From assembly GCA_038321755.1 (NCBI GenBank), contig JBBQFJ010000001.1:1-64000 (forward strand): DNA of 64,000 nt, in the 5' to 3' direction. Shown here one piece after another: positions 1-8,761 of this stretch. The stretch's first letter is position 1. Each line of letters begins with the position of its first letter. The stretch comes from JALHSW01 sp038321755. Its GTDB lineage: Bacteria; Actinomycetota; Acidimicrobiia; IMCC26256; PALSA-555. The position numbers were made by a program, and so were the translations under genes. The notes under the pieces were generated by a model, which saw only the letters and a program-made list of their open reading frames with translations, did no database searches and had not been told where the DNA came from.

Positions 1-1604
1 GGGTCGGCTGCGAGCTCTTCGAGGCTCTTCCCCTCGATGCCCTGATGCGCGGCCCACGCCGGCGCGACCTCGGGGTCGAGCACGAGCAGGGCCGAGATGA
101 ACGGACGGTTGTCGCCGATCACGCATCCCTGCCCGATCAGCGGGAACGCCTTCAGCGCGGCCTCGAGGTTCGCGGGTGAGATGTTCTTCCCGCCCGCGGT
201 GATGATGAGCTCCTTCTTGCGGTCGACGATCTTGAGGTAGCCGTCCGCGTCGAACTCCCCGATGTCGCCGCTGTGGAACCACCCTTCGGGGTCCAGCGCC
301 TCTGCGGTGCGCGCGGGATCGTTGAGGTACCCGCGGAAGATGTTGCCGCCGCGAGCGAGCACCTCGCCGTCTTCGGCGAGCTCCACCTCGCAGCCGGGGA
401 TCGCGGGACCCACCGTTCCGACGCGCACGCTGAAGGGCGCCCACGTCATCGGACCCGACGTCTCGGAGAGCCCGTAGATCTCGGACATCTCGAGCCCGAG
501 GGCTCGGAAGAACTGCAGCACCTGGACCGGGATCGGCGCAGCACCACTGATCGCCGCGTCGATCTGATCGAGGCCCAACAGCGTCAGCACGTAGTCGAGG
601 ACCGGCTTCGCCTGCTCGAGCTCGGCGGCGAGGTCTGCCGGCAGCGCCTCGCCCCGAGCGCGGCATTCGGCCACCCGCGCGCCGACTGGCAGCGCCGCAT
701 CGAGCATCGCCTGCTGGTCGGGGTTCGCCCGCGCGAGGGCCAGAACCGCGGCGTGGAGCTTCTCCCAGATGCGGGGCACGCCGAACATGACCGACGGTCG
801 GACCTCGGTGAGGAACCCGGCGAGCTGCGCCGGCTCCGGACAGCTCGTGACCTCGAACACGCCGATGATCCCTTGGTAGTGCGAGGTCATCCGCTCGGCG
901 ATGTGCGCCATCGGGAGGTACGAGACCAGTCGGCTGTAGCGCGGGTCCCGGTCGCCCCAGGACCGCAGGAGGCTCTCGACGGTCCACACCACGTTCGCGT
1001 GGTCGAGCATGACGCCCTTGGGGGGACCGGTCGTCCCCGACGTGTAGATGATCGTGGCGAGGTCGTCGATGCGAGCCTTCTCGGCTGCCGCGTCGAGATC
1101 GACGGGCGCGGACTCGAGCAGCGACTCCCAGCGGAGCACGTCCGCGGGACCGCGCCCGTCGTCGTCGATGAGGACGAGGTGCTGCAACGTCGGGATCTCG
1201 TCGCGAACCTTGAGGACGCGCTCGAGGTAGTCGTTGTCTTCGACGATCGCGACGACCGCACCGCAGTGCGATGCGAGGTACTGCACCTGCTCGGGCGCCG
1301 AGGAGTTGTAGATCGAGACGGGCGTGGCGCCGAGCAGCACCGCAGCCATGTCGGCGATGTGGAACTCGTGCCGGTTCCGCATCATCATCACGACGCGCTC
1401 GCCCTGCACCACCCCGAGCGAGTCCAGCGCCGTGGCAACGCGGCAGGCCTGGTCGGCGTACTCCGCCCACGTGAGCTCGTGCCACACCTCGCCGTCACGC
1501 CACCGGAGCGCCACCCGATCCGGGTGGGCTCGGACCGTGTCGCGGAACCGAGTGCCGAGCGTCTGCCCGGCGACCTCGGCCGCGATCTCGTCGCTGGTGA
1601 CCAT
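1..1604 (-). CDS. AMP-forming long-chain acyl-CoA synthetase (3' end outside window)
   Basis: Activates a fatty acid through acyl-AMP to acyl-CoA, at the membrane or in the cytosol. Read from the ATG at 1604, about 534 residues are present and the C-terminal tail is lost at the window edge. The nucleotide-binding loop YTSGTTGPPKGV lies near residue 185, YGLSE near 375, FHSGDIGEFD near 440 and the hinge motif DRKKELIITAGGKN near 456. That order and spacing is typical of bacterial FadD-type enzymes of about 600 residues. An AAGGG ribosome site sits just before the ATG. It lies downstream of, and parallel to, the CoA-transferase operon but is separated by a 372-base gap, so it probably has its own promoter. 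Substrate chain length cannot be read from the sequence. Confidence 0.9.
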   Translation of the reverse strand, partial: MVTSDEIAAEVAGQTLGTRFRDTVRAHPDRVALRWRDGEVWHELTWAEYADQACRVATALDSLGVVQGERVVMMMRNRHEFHIADMAAVLLGATPVSIYNSSAPEQVQYLASHCGAVVAIVEDNDYLERVLKVRDEIPTLQHLVLIDDDGRGPADVLRWESLLESAPVDLDAAAEKARIDDLATIIYTSGTTGPPKGVMLDHANVVWTVESLLRSWGDRDPRYSRLVSYLPMAHIAERMTSHYQGIIGVFEVTSCPEPAQLAGFLTEVRPSVMFGVPRIWEKLHAAVLALARANPDQQAMLDAALPVGARVAECRARGEALPADLAAELEQAKPVLDYVLTLLGLDQIDAAISGAAPIPVQVLQFFRALGLEMSEIYGLSETSGPMTWAPFSVRVGTVGPAIPGCEVELAEDGEVLARGGNIFRGYLNDPARTAEALDPEGWFHSGDIGEFDADGYLKIVDRKKELIITAGGKNISPANLEAALKAFPLIGQGCVIGDNRPFISALLVLDPEVAPAWAAHQGIEGKSLEELAAD

Positions 1605-1709
1605 CAGTGCCCTTCCCGGTCGGCATCGTCTCGGCCCATCGCTGCGCCGTCGCCGCGGAGTCTCGCACGCGGCGCGGTTCGGGGAAACGTCCACTGCTCG
1701 GCAGTCACG

Positions 1710-1871
1710 TTGTCCACATCCCCCCCCCACTGGACAAGGCAGCGGTCAAGGCAGCGGTCAAGGCAGCGGTCAAGGCAGTGGACAAGGCGGTGGAGAAGCG
1801 GTGGACAACTCGCATCGGCCGGTGGACAACTGCCCGAGATCGGTGGAGAACTGCCGGTTCGGGGTGGAAAA
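1710..1871. promoter_or_regulatory. Cluster of DnaA-box-like 9-mers in a 372-base intergenic gap
   Basis: The gap 1605-1976 contains no convincing gene. It holds one perfect actinobacterial-type DnaA box, TTGTCCACA at 1710-1718, and a series of near matches on the other strand: 1777-1785 and 1800-1808 and 1821-1829 (each 8 of 9), plus weaker ones at 1789-1797, 1842-1850 and 1863-1871, and a partial one ending at 1737. Streptomyces and mycobacterial origins use TTGTCCACA-type boxes. No dnaA or dnaN gene is nearby and no AT-rich unwinding tract is obvious, so a role as origin is uncertain; a DnaA-binding or titration site is an alternative. Confidence 0.5.
1735..1794. repeat. 12-bp tandem repeat, five copies
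   Basis: The unit CAAGGCAGCGGT occurs three times exactly (1735-1746, 1747-1758, 1759-1770) followed by two diverged copies (1771-1782, 1783-1794) that change toward GTGGACAA and thereby create DnaA-box-like sequences. The array is inside the intergenic DnaA-box cluster. It could have arisen by slippage, or serve as spaced binding sites. Confidence 0.85.
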
Positions 1872-1976
1872 CCTGGGGAGAATGTTGGAAGATGGCTGCA
1901 CGCGTCCCGAGGAGGACGTTGGGGCTCCAGGTTCCGTCGGGATCGCGCGGCCGGCGCGGACGTGGCTTGGTCTTCT

Positions 1977-3164
1977 CTACGCCGTCCCTCCTCGGGACGC
2001 GTCGCGCTCGCGCTTCGGGGGCCGCGGTGACCACGGACCGTCGGGGCCGTCGATCGAGCCGAGGACGGCCTCCGTGTCGGCGCCGAGCGACCGGCCGGCG
2101 TGGCGGATGCGCCCCGGCGTGCGCGAGAGGCGTGCCACCGGTCCGGGCATTCGGACGCCGTCGACCTCCATTACCGACTCGCGAGCCACCACGTGCGGGT
2201 CCTCGAGGAGCTCTTCCATCGTGTAGATCGGCGCGATCGCGGCGTCGGCGGCCTCGAAGGCCGCGAGCACCGTGGCGGAGTCGCGGGCACCGATCCACTC
2301 GCCGAGGAGCGTGTCGAGCTCGACCCGATGGGCCACCCGCCCGGCGAAGTCGGTGAAGCGGGGGTCGTCGCCGGCGTCGAGCAGCCCGAGCACGCGCTGC
2401 GCCACGGACTCCGCCGAGGTCGACACCGCGAGCCACACGCCATCACCGCACTGATTGGTGCCTCGGGGGACGCTGTACGGGATCCCGGAGCCGAGCCGGG
2501 GCTGGAGCTCGCCGAGCTCGGCCCACGCGCTCGGCAGCGGACCCATCATCTGGAGCATCGACTCGAGCAGGTTCACGTCGACGACCTGCCCTTCGCCGGT
2601 GCGGTCACGGTGATGCACCGCGGTGAGCACGGCGAACGCGCCGACCAGCGCGGCGACCTCGTCGGTGAGGGCGATCGGCGGCAACAGCGGAGGGCCGTCG
2701 GGCTCACCGTTGAGCGCGGCGAACCCGCCCATCGCCTCGGCCATGGTCGCGAACCCCGGCCGCGACGCGTACGGGCCCGTCTGCCCGAAGCCCGTCACGC
2801 GCAGCACGACGAGCCCGGGGTTGCGCGCGAGCAGGTCGTCCGGATCGAGGCCCAGCCGTTCGATCGTCCCGGGTCGGAGGTTCTCGACGAGCACGTCGGC
2901 CGTGTCGATGAGCCGACGCATCGCCGCGAGCCCGCCATCGGTCTTCAGGTCGAGCACCACGGCGCGCTTCCCCCGGCCCAGGACCTTCCAGGCGTACGAC
3001 AGACCGTCGTCGGGGTCGAGCCACCCCATGCCGCGCGTGCCGTCGCCGGTCGGTGACTCGACCTTCACGACCTCGGCGCCGAAGTCAGCGAGGTACTTGG
3101 CTGCGCCCGGGCCGGCGAAGACCGTCGCCATGTCGACCACACGGAGGCCCTCGAGCGCCTGCAT
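1977..3164 (-). CDS. CaiB/BaiF family (class III) CoA transferase
   Basis: Predicted to move CoA between carboxylic acids, or to act as an acyl-CoA racemase-like enzyme; substrate unknown. The 395-residue protein starts at the ATG at 3164 (MQALEGLRVVDMATVFAGPG), giving the usual N-terminal Rossmann-like start of the family, and has the LRVTGFGQTGPY segment near residue 125-136. The longer frame upstream is an artefact of the overlap with the phosphoesterase. The stop of that upstream gene and this ATG share one base (TGATG), so translation is probably coupled. In well-studied members a catalytic aspartate follows the GQTGPY segment in a PG(F/H)D context; here that position reads PGFAT. It is the last gene of the PccB operon. 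Confidence 0.85.
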   Translation of the reverse strand: MQALEGLRVVDMATVFAGPGAAKYLADFGAEVVKVESPTGDGTRGMGWLDPDDGLSYAWKVLGRGKRAVVLDLKTDGGLAAMRRLIDTADVLVENLRPGTIERLGLDPDDLLARNPGLVVLRVTGFGQTGPYASRPGFATMAEAMGGFAALNGEPDGPPLLPPIALTDEVAALVGAFAVLTAVHHRDRTGEGQVVDVNLLESMLQMMGPLPSAWAELGELQPRLGSGIPYSVPRGTNQCGDGVWLAVSTSAESVAQRVLGLLDAGDDPRFTDFAGRVAHRVELDTLLGEWIGARDSATVLAAFEAADAAIAPIYTMEELLEDPHVVARESVMEVDGVRMPGPVARLSRTPGRIRHAGRSLGADTEAVLGSIDGPDGPWSPRPPKRERDASRGGTA

Positions 3165-4291
3165 CAGAAGTGCTCGGTGAAGCAGCGGTGCTCGAGGCCG
3201 CCGAGCACGAGTGACCCGTAGGCACCACCGATCATGTGACGCGTCTTCTCGGCCCAGTCGAACGCAGCGGGTGCGGCGACCCGGTGCACGACCTGGGTGT
3301 AGCCGCCTTCGTAGATCCGGTACTCGGCCCACGCGCCGGGGAAGTCCTTCGTGCACCCGACCTCCGCGAACGGACGTGAGCCCGACGCGGTGAAGCGCCG
3401 GACCCGGTTCGTATGGGTGTGACCGGCGAAGTAGCCGACCAGGTTCTCGTGTGCGGAGAAGGTCGCAACGAGCGCTTCGCTGTCGGCGGGCTGGATTCCG
3501 AAGTACGGCAGGTCCCGCTTCGCCTGCGCATCGACGGAATCGACGTTCGAGCAGTGGTGATGGCCGAACACGATGATCGGCCCGCCCTGTTCCCGGGCGA
3601 GATCGTCGAGCCACTGCACCTGATCGGCACTCAGCTGGCCGGCGTCGGTTCCCGGGATGACCGTGTCGAGCACCGCGAGCGTGACGCCGTCGAGCTCGAC
3701 CGCGTATGGCGTGTCCTCGACCGCCATCGTGGGGTTGACCATCGCATCGTGATTCCCGCGCACATGGAAGAGGTCGTCGCCGAACACGCCGTACGCCGCG
3801 AGGAACGCCGCGTACTCCTCCTCGGTCCCGCGGTCGGTGAGATCGCCCTTCACGACCACCGCGTCCGGCGCCAGCGCGAGGATCTCGGCGATCACCGCGC
3901 GGTTCATCACGTCTGGGTACGGGTCGTCGCCTGACGCAGCGGAGAAGATCGGGCCGGCGGCATCGATCTCGGCGAAACCGGTGATGCCGCAGCGCGTCTC
4001 ACCGAAGTGCACGTCGTTGGCCGTCGCCAGGGTCGCGACGAGGCGACCGGCCGGGCGCTCGAGCGTACGGAATCGAGGCGGGAGAAAGGTCCCCGGGGGC
4101 GCGCCTTCGACTTCGAGGTCGTACTCGGTGTCAGGATCGAGCCCGGTCGCGTGCGCCAGATGTCGCGTCCCGGCAGTGACGACCTCGTGCTCCCCGAACC
4201 GGGTCGTCACCCGCTGTTCGGTGCTCGTCGTGAAGCTGACCACGACCTCGTCGGGGCCCACGCTCATGAGCTCTGCGTGGGACGGCTGCAT
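3164..4291 (-). CDS. Calcineurin-like metallophosphoesterase with fibronectin-like N-terminus
   Basis: A cytosolic two-metal phosphoesterase of 375 residues; substrate unknown. Residues 1-80 look like the small beta domain found before purple-acid-phosphatase-type enzymes. The catalytic signature is complete: DVH at 93-95, GDLTDRG at 149-155, GNHD at 179-182, GHHH at 243-246 and GHTH at 290-293. No signal peptide or membrane segment is seen. It follows the carboxylase epsilon gene by 12 bases and overlaps the CoA transferase by one, so it is part of the same transcript. Its link to acyl-CoA metabolism is not explained by known biochemistry; a housekeeping or CoA-related phosphatase are both possible. 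Confidence 0.85.
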   Translation of the reverse strand: MQPSHAELMSVGPDEVVVSFTTSTEQRVTTRFGEHEVVTAGTRHLAHATGLDPDTEYDLEVEGAPPGTFLPPRFRTLERPAGRLVATLATANDVHFGETRCGITGFAEIDAAGPIFSAASGDDPYPDVMNRAVIAEILALAPDAVVVKGDLTDRGTEEEYAAFLAAYGVFGDDLFHVRGNHDAMVNPTMAVEDTPYAVELDGVTLAVLDTVIPGTDAGQLSADQVQWLDDLAREQGGPIIVFGHHHCSNVDSVDAQAKRDLPYFGIQPADSEALVATFSAHENLVGYFAGHTHTNRVRRFTASGSRPFAEVGCTKDFPGAWAEYRIYEGGYTQVVHRVAAPAAFDWAEKTRHMIGGAYGSLVLGGLEHRCFTEHF

Positions 4292-4303
4292 CGCGGCCAG
4301 GCG

Positions 4304-4540
4304 TCAGACCCGGGCGCGTCGACCGACGCGACCGGAGAACCGCCAGGGTCCTCGCTGCACCCCGGCGCTGCGGGCGGCGACGCGAGCCGTGTGCACCCAC
4401 TCCCGCAACGTGTCGTCGATCGGCGCCTCGGCCGCGGCCACCCAGGTGCACTCACCGATCGCCGCGACGATCGCTGCGATCTCGTCGTCGGTCGCGTGGG
4501 GGGTGATCCCGCCGACCACGGGTTGCCGCGCTTCGCTCAC
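4304..4540 (-). CDS. Acyl-CoA carboxylase epsilon subunit
   Basis: Small accessory subunit of actinobacterial acyl-CoA carboxylases, which tightens the complex of biotinylated alpha and carboxyltransferase beta subunits. The 78-residue protein begins MSEARQPVVGGITPHATDDEIAAIVAAI, the typical epsilon pattern of a short strand followed by a helix beginning with acidic residues (xxEExAA). Its ATG overlaps the stop of the beta subunit by four bases (ATGA). The alpha (biotin carboxylase) subunit is not in the window. Recognition rests on size, position and this short motif. Confidence 0.8.
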   Translation of the reverse strand: MSEARQPVVGGITPHATDDEIAAIVAAIGECTWVAAAEAPIDDTLREWVHTARVAARSAGVQRGPWRFSGRVGRRARV

Positions 4541-6180
4541 AGCGGGACGTTGCCGTGCTTGCGCGACGGCAGCTGCTCGCGCTTCGTGCGAAGCATGTCG
4601 AGCGAACGGATCAGCACGCGTCGCGTGTCGCGTGGATCGATGACGTCATCGACGTAGCCACGCTCGGCTGCGATGTAGGGGTTCGCGAAGCGCTCGGTGT
4701 ACTCCTCGATGAGCTCCGTCCGCTTCGCCTCGGCGTCGCCGGCCTGGTCGAGCTCCTTGCGGAAGATGATGTTGACCGCGCCCTGTGGACCCATGACCGC
4801 GACCTCGGCGGACGGCCACGCGAACGCGAGGTCGGCGCCGATCGACTTCGAGTTCATGACCACGTACGCGCCGCCGTACGCCTTTCGGGTGATCACCTGG
4901 ACCCGCGGCACGGTGGCTTCGCAGTACGCGTACAGCAGCTTGGCGCCGTGACGGATGATGCCGCCGTACTCCTGGTCCGTGCCCGGCAGGAAGCCGGGAA
5001 CGTCGACGAACGTCACGAGTGGCACGTTGAACGCATCGCAGGTGCGCACGAAGCGCGCGGCCTTCTCGGAGGCGTCGATGTCGAGCGTGCCGGCGAGGTT
5101 CTGGGGTTGGTTGCCCACGATGCCCACGACGTGGCCGTCGAGGCGGGCGAAGCCACAGACGATGTTCATCGCGAAGAACTGATGGACCTCGAAGAAGTCG
5201 CCGTCGTCGACGACCTGACCGATCACGGCCTTGATGTCGTACGGCTTGTTCGGTGCGTCCGGGATGAGCGCCACGATGTCGTCGCACCGGCGCTCCGGGT
5301 CGTCGGTCGGCTCGTAGTAGGGCGGGTCCTCGAGGTTGTTCTGGGGCAGGAACGAGATGAGGTACCGAACCTGCTCGAGACAGGCGTCCTCGTTCTCGGC
5401 GACGAAGCCGGCGACGCCCGACTTCGAGGCGTGCGTCATCGCGCCACCGAGCTCCTCCTGCGTGACGTCCTCACCGGTGACCGTCTTCACCACGTCGGGC
5501 CCGGTGATGAACATGTGCGACGTCCCCTTCACCATGAACACGAAGTCGGTCATGGCCGGTGAGTAGACGGCACCACCGGCGCACGGGCCCATGATCACGC
5601 TGATCTGGGGGATCACCCCCGACGCCTTCACGTTGCGGTGGAAGATCCCGCCGTACGCGTCGAGGCTGACGACGCCCTCCTGGATGCGCGCACCGGCACC
5701 GTCGTTGAGGCCCACCATCGGAGCACCCACCGACTCGGCGAGGTCCATCACCTTGTGGATCTTCTCGGCGAAGACCTCACCGAGCGCACCGCCGAAGACG
5801 GTGAAGTCCTGGGAGAACACGAACACCTTGCGACCGTCGATCGCGCCCCACCCAGTGATGACACCGTCGGTCAGCGGTCGCGTGTTCTCGATGCCGAAGC
5901 CGTGCGCACGATGGCGGGCGAGCATGTCGAGCTCGACGAAGGTGCCGGGATCGAGCAGCTTCTCGAGCCGCTCGCGTGCGGTGAGCTTCCCCCGCTCGTG
6001 CTGGCGGGCGACCGACTTCTCGCTCCCGGCGTGCAGCGCTTGCTCGCGCAGCTCTGCGAGCTGCTCGAGACGTTCCTCGATCGGGTGCGGGATCGGGACG
6101 ACGGGCGTGCCCGCGCCGTCATCACCATGCAGCGCCTCGACCTCGGCCTGCTCCTGGATCTCTGATTCGTCGACGGCCAT
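4537..6180 (-). CDS. pccB: Acyl-CoA (propionyl-CoA) carboxylase, carboxyltransferase beta subunit
   Basis: Transfers the carboxyl group from biotin to an acyl-CoA; with propionyl-CoA it gives (S)-methylmalonyl-CoA. The 547-residue protein starts at ATG 6180; the frame continues upstream but a TACGCT hexamer sits 8 bases before this ATG, suggesting a leaderless transcript, and homologues begin here. Both oxyanion-hole segments are visible: CAGGAVYSPAMTDF in the N half and RKAYGGAYVVMN in the C half. The neighbouring epimerase and crotonyl-CoA carboxylase/reductase support a propionyl-/methylmalonyl-CoA role, but acetyl-CoA or longer substrates cannot be excluded. Confidence 0.92.
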   Translation of the reverse strand: MAVDESEIQEQAEVEALHGDDGAGTPVVPIPHPIEERLEQLAELREQALHAGSEKSVARQHERGKLTARERLEKLLDPGTFVELDMLARHRAHGFGIENTRPLTDGVITGWGAIDGRKVFVFSQDFTVFGGALGEVFAEKIHKVMDLAESVGAPMVGLNDGAGARIQEGVVSLDAYGGIFHRNVKASGVIPQISVIMGPCAGGAVYSPAMTDFVFMVKGTSHMFITGPDVVKTVTGEDVTQEELGGAMTHASKSGVAGFVAENEDACLEQVRYLISFLPQNNLEDPPYYEPTDDPERRCDDIVALIPDAPNKPYDIKAVIGQVVDDGDFFEVHQFFAMNIVCGFARLDGHVVGIVGNQPQNLAGTLDIDASEKAARFVRTCDAFNVPLVTFVDVPGFLPGTDQEYGGIIRHGAKLLYAYCEATVPRVQVITRKAYGGAYVVMNSKSIGADLAFAWPSAEVAVMGPQGAVNIIFRKELDQAGDAEAKRTELIEEYTERFANPYIAAERGYVDDVIDPRDTRRVLIRSLDMLRTKREQLPSRKHGNVPL

Positions 6181-6230
6181 GACCAGCGAGCGTAGTGGCC
6201 GGTCTCGCGCTCCCTTCGGGGCGCGAGCGC

Positions 6231-6899
6231 TCAGGCGCTCGACGCCCGCTTCGGGATGAGCCCACCGATCACACCGAAGATGCCGCCGACGAGGGCGAAC
6301 CACGGTGCGATGCCGATGAAGTCGAAGATGCTCTGCACGCTCGGCGGGAGCTGATCCAGCCCCGTGCTCACCTGGTACGTGTAGAGGCAGGCGACGACGA
6401 TCGCGACGATCCCACCGAGCACCGCCACCAAGCGCACCCGGTGGAGGATCCCCACCAAGATGAGCACGGCGGCCGGGATCAGCGCGATGAGCAGCGACGG
6501 GTCGGTCGACCCGCTGTTCTTGTCCCAGAGGAACTCGATCGGGACGCCCTTGGCCGCAGTGCTGAACGACTGCGAGCCCACGGTGACGCTGGCCCAGTCG
6601 AGGAAGATCGAGACGACCACCAGGACCGCGCCGACCGCGCAGAGCGCGATCGCAATCGGACTGCCGAGCAGGCTGCCGGCACCGGAGCCCGGTGCTGCAG
6701 CGGCGTCGGGCGCCGCCGGCGGCGGGGTCGCTGCTGCCGGGGCCGCTGCCGGTGCCGATGCTGCCGGTGCGGGTGTGGCGGCAGTCGCCGCCGGCTCCGG
6801 CGCCGCTGCTCCCGATCCGGGTGCTGGCGTCCCGGCTGCTCCCGATCCGGGTGCTGGCGTCCCGGATTCTGGCGTCCCGGATTCTGGCGTCTGGGTCAC
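6231..6899 (-). CDS. Hypothetical membrane protein with Ala/Pro-rich N-terminus
   Basis: Not assigned to a family. Start chosen at GTG 6899 because GGAGG lies six bases upstream; the ATG at 6929 would lie before this ribosome site. The 222-residue product has about 75 residues of Thr/Pro/Gly/Ala-rich low complexity built from tandem DNA repeats, then four probable membrane helices (SPIAIALCAVGAVLVVVSIF, a pair around LLIALIPAAVLILVGIL and VLGGIVAIVVACLYTY, and APWFALVGGIFGVIGGLI), ending in a short basic tail. It resembles the other proline-rich-head membrane proteins at 11825-13952. It sits between PccB and the epimerase on the same strand. Confidence 0.7.
   Translation of the reverse strand: MTQTPESGTPESGTPAPGSGAAGTPAPGSGAAAPEPAATAATPAPAASAPAAAPAAATPPPAAPDAAAAPGSGAGSLLGSPIAIALCAVGAVLVVVSIFLDWASVTVGSQSFSTAAKGVPIEFLWDKNSGSTDPSLLIALIPAAVLILVGILHRVRLVAVLGGIVAIVVACLYTYQVSTGLDQLPPSVQSIFDFIGIAPWFALVGGIFGVIGGLIPKRASSA
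6805..6894. repeat. In-frame 30-bp and 15-bp tandem repeats in the membrane protein gene
   Basis: Two copies of a 30-bp unit (6805-6834, 6835-6864) followed by two of a 15-bp unit GATTCTGGCGTCCCG (6865-6879, 6880-6894, the last with two changes). They encode GTPAPGSGAA- and PESGT-type repeats at the N-terminus of the protein starting at 6899. Both units are multiples of three, so copy-number change would keep the frame. Confidence 0.9.
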
Positions 6900-6995
6900 G
6901 ACCCACCTCCATGCTCGACGGCGCAGCATCCTCGCGCACTCCGACGGCGGGCGCGTGACTTCCCACCCGGCCTGGTGCGACCGGGCTCGGGCGGG

Positions 6996-7418
6996 CTACT
7001 CCTGGACGAGCTCGATGAGCGTCCCGAAGGCCGTCTTGGGGTGGACGAACGCGACGGTGGTGCCCCGGCTGCCGGGGCGTGGGGCTTCGTCGATCACCCG
7101 GTGGCCCTCGGCCTGCACGCGCGCGAGCGCGGCCGCGCAGTCGTCGACGCGGTAGCCGACGTGGTGGATGCCCTCACCCTTCTTCTCCAAGTACTTCGCG
7201 ACGGGTGAGTCGTCGCGCACCGGGGTGAGGAGCTGTACGTACGAGTCGGCGACCTTCAGCAGCGCCTCTTCGACGCCGTCGTTCTCGACGACCTCGCGGT
7301 GGTCGACGTCGCAGCCGAACGTGGACCGGTAGTACTCGATCGCGGCCTCGAGATCGTTGACCGCGATCGCGATGTGATCGATCTCCGTGAGCACGGAGCC
7401 CGTTGCTGGAGCAGTCAT
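6996..7418 (-). CDS. mce: Methylmalonyl-CoA/ethylmalonyl-CoA epimerase (VOC fold)
   Basis: Interconverts the 2R and 2S forms of methylmalonyl-CoA or ethylmalonyl-CoA in the cytosol. The 140-residue protein has two VOC modules. Expected metal ligands are visible: H15 in IDHIAIAV, H85 or H86 in GIHHVGYRV, and E136 in LIELVQE. The ATG at 7418 overlaps the stop of the crotonyl-CoA carboxylase/reductase by four bases (ATGA), so the two are translated together; this pairing favours ethylmalonyl-CoA as one substrate. The longer open frame upstream is only the overlap shadow. Confidence 0.92.
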   Translation of the reverse strand: MTAPATGSVLTEIDHIAIAVNDLEAAIEYYRSTFGCDVDHREVVENDGVEEALLKVADSYVQLLTPVRDDSPVAKYLEKKGEGIHHVGYRVDDCAAALARVQAEGHRVIDEAPRPGSRGTTVAFVHPKTAFGTLIELVQE

Positions 7419-8761
7419 GCGTGCCTCCGGAACAGCGTGATCTTGGGGAGCAGGCGTTCGCGCATCTCGGGATCGGTGACGCCGAGACCCTCTTCGGGCG
7501 CCAGTGCGAGCACGCCGATCTTCCCCTCGTGCAGGTTGTGGTGCACCTGGTACGCAGCCTCGCCGACCTCGTCGAGCGCGTAGACGGTGGAGAGCGTGGG
7601 GTGGATCTTGCCCTCGCCCACGAGGCGGTTCGCCTCCCACGCCTCGCGATAGTTCGCGAAGTGGCATCCCTTGAGGGTCTTGAGGTTCATCCAGAGGTAG
7701 CGGTTGTCGTACTCGATCGTGAAGCCGCTCGTCGCCGCACACGTGATGATCATGCCGCCACGCTTGGCGACGAAGACCGACGCGCCCATCGTCTGGCGAC
7801 CGGGGTGCTCGAAGACGATGTCGGGGTCGACGCCCACGAGCTCGCGGATCTTCTTCCCGAAGCGGCGCCACTCGGCCGGGTCCTGCGTGTGCTCGTCGGA
7901 CCAGAACCGGAACGCCTCGGCCTTCCGGTCGATGATCGCCTCACAGCCCATCTCGCGCAGCAACGCCGCGCGCTCGGGCGACGACACGACGCCGACCGGC
8001 GTCCCGCCACCGTTGAGGACGTACTGCACGGCGTACGCACCGATCCCTCCGCCGGCGCCCCAGATCAGGACCGTCTGGCCCTGCGTCATCTGCGAACCGT
8101 TCGGGCTCACGATCATCCGGTAGCTGGTCGAGTTCGTGAGCGCGTTGACCGCCGCCTCTTCCCATGTGAGGTGCTTCGGCTTCGGCATGAGCTGGTTGGC
8201 CCGGACCAGCGCGACCTCCGCGAGCCCGCCGTAGTTCGACTCGAATCCCCAGATGCGCTGGTTCGACGCGAGCATGGAGTCGTCGTGCGCGGAGGGGTCC
8301 TGGTCGTCGACGTAGTTGCAGTGCACGGTCACCTGATCGCCCGGCTTCCACTGCCGGACTGCGGAGCCGACGCGCAGGACCACACCCGACGCGTCGCTGC
8401 CGAGCACGTGGAAGGGCTGATCGTGTCGTGCGCCCCAGACGCTCTCCTTGCCCAGGCGCTTGAGGAACTGGAACGTCGACACCGGCTCGAAGATTGCCGA
8501 CCACACCGTGTTGAAGTTGATCGAGCTGGCCATGACGGCGACGTACGCCTCGTCGGGCGCCAGCTCGGGGAGCGCGACGTCGTCGACGTGCAGCGACTGG
8601 CGCGGGTCCTTGTCCTCCGATGCCATGCCGTCGAACATCGTCTGCTCGTCGGCGTGCACGACGGCGCCTCGGAAGGACTCGGGGAGCGGGAGCGCAGCCA
8701 GCGCTTCTCCGGGCACGCCTTCCAGGATTGCGTTGCGAATCGCGTCGATCTCGGTGCTCAT
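7415..8761 (-). CDS. ccr: Crotonyl-CoA carboxylase/reductase
   Basis: Reduces crotonyl-CoA with NADPH while fixing CO2, giving (2S)-ethylmalonyl-CoA; key enzyme of the ethylmalonyl-CoA pathway and a supplier of extender units. The 448-residue protein is a zinc-independent MDR. Known CO2-pocket residues of the family can be located: the Asn in NFNTVWSA (82-89), Phe173-Glu174 in WGFESNYGG, and His367 in GCHFANY. The NADPH loop GAGGGIGAYA is at 236-245. The ATG at 8761 was chosen because a TAGCCT hexamer sits seven bases before it (probable leaderless mRNA) and family members begin near here. Divergent from the thiolase at 8943, which makes its acetoacetyl-CoA precursor. Confidence 0.95.
   Translation of the reverse strand: MSTEIDAIRNAILEGVPGEALAALPLPESFRGAVVHADEQTMFDGMASEDKDPRQSLHVDDVALPELAPDEAYVAVMASSINFNTVWSAIFEPVSTFQFLKRLGKESVWGARHDQPFHVLGSDASGVVLRVGSAVRQWKPGDQVTVHCNYVDDQDPSAHDDSMLASNQRIWGFESNYGGLAEVALVRANQLMPKPKHLTWEEAAVNALTNSTSYRMIVSPNGSQMTQGQTVLIWGAGGGIGAYAVQYVLNGGGTPVGVVSSPERAALLREMGCEAIIDRKAEAFRFWSDEHTQDPAEWRRFGKKIRELVGVDPDIVFEHPGRQTMGASVFVAKRGGMIITCAATSGFTIEYDNRYLWMNLKTLKGCHFANYREAWEANRLVGEGKIHPTLSTVYALDEVGEAAYQVHHNLHEGKIGVLALAPEEGLGVTDPEMRERLLPKITLFRRHA

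Noticed and set aside
273..2030. 585-codon open frame on the plus strand
   Set aside because: It is antisense to the acyl-CoA ligase, whose motifs are on the minus strand; the product is Arg/His-rich, as expected for an antisense frame in high-GC DNA, and it runs into the DnaA-box repeats.
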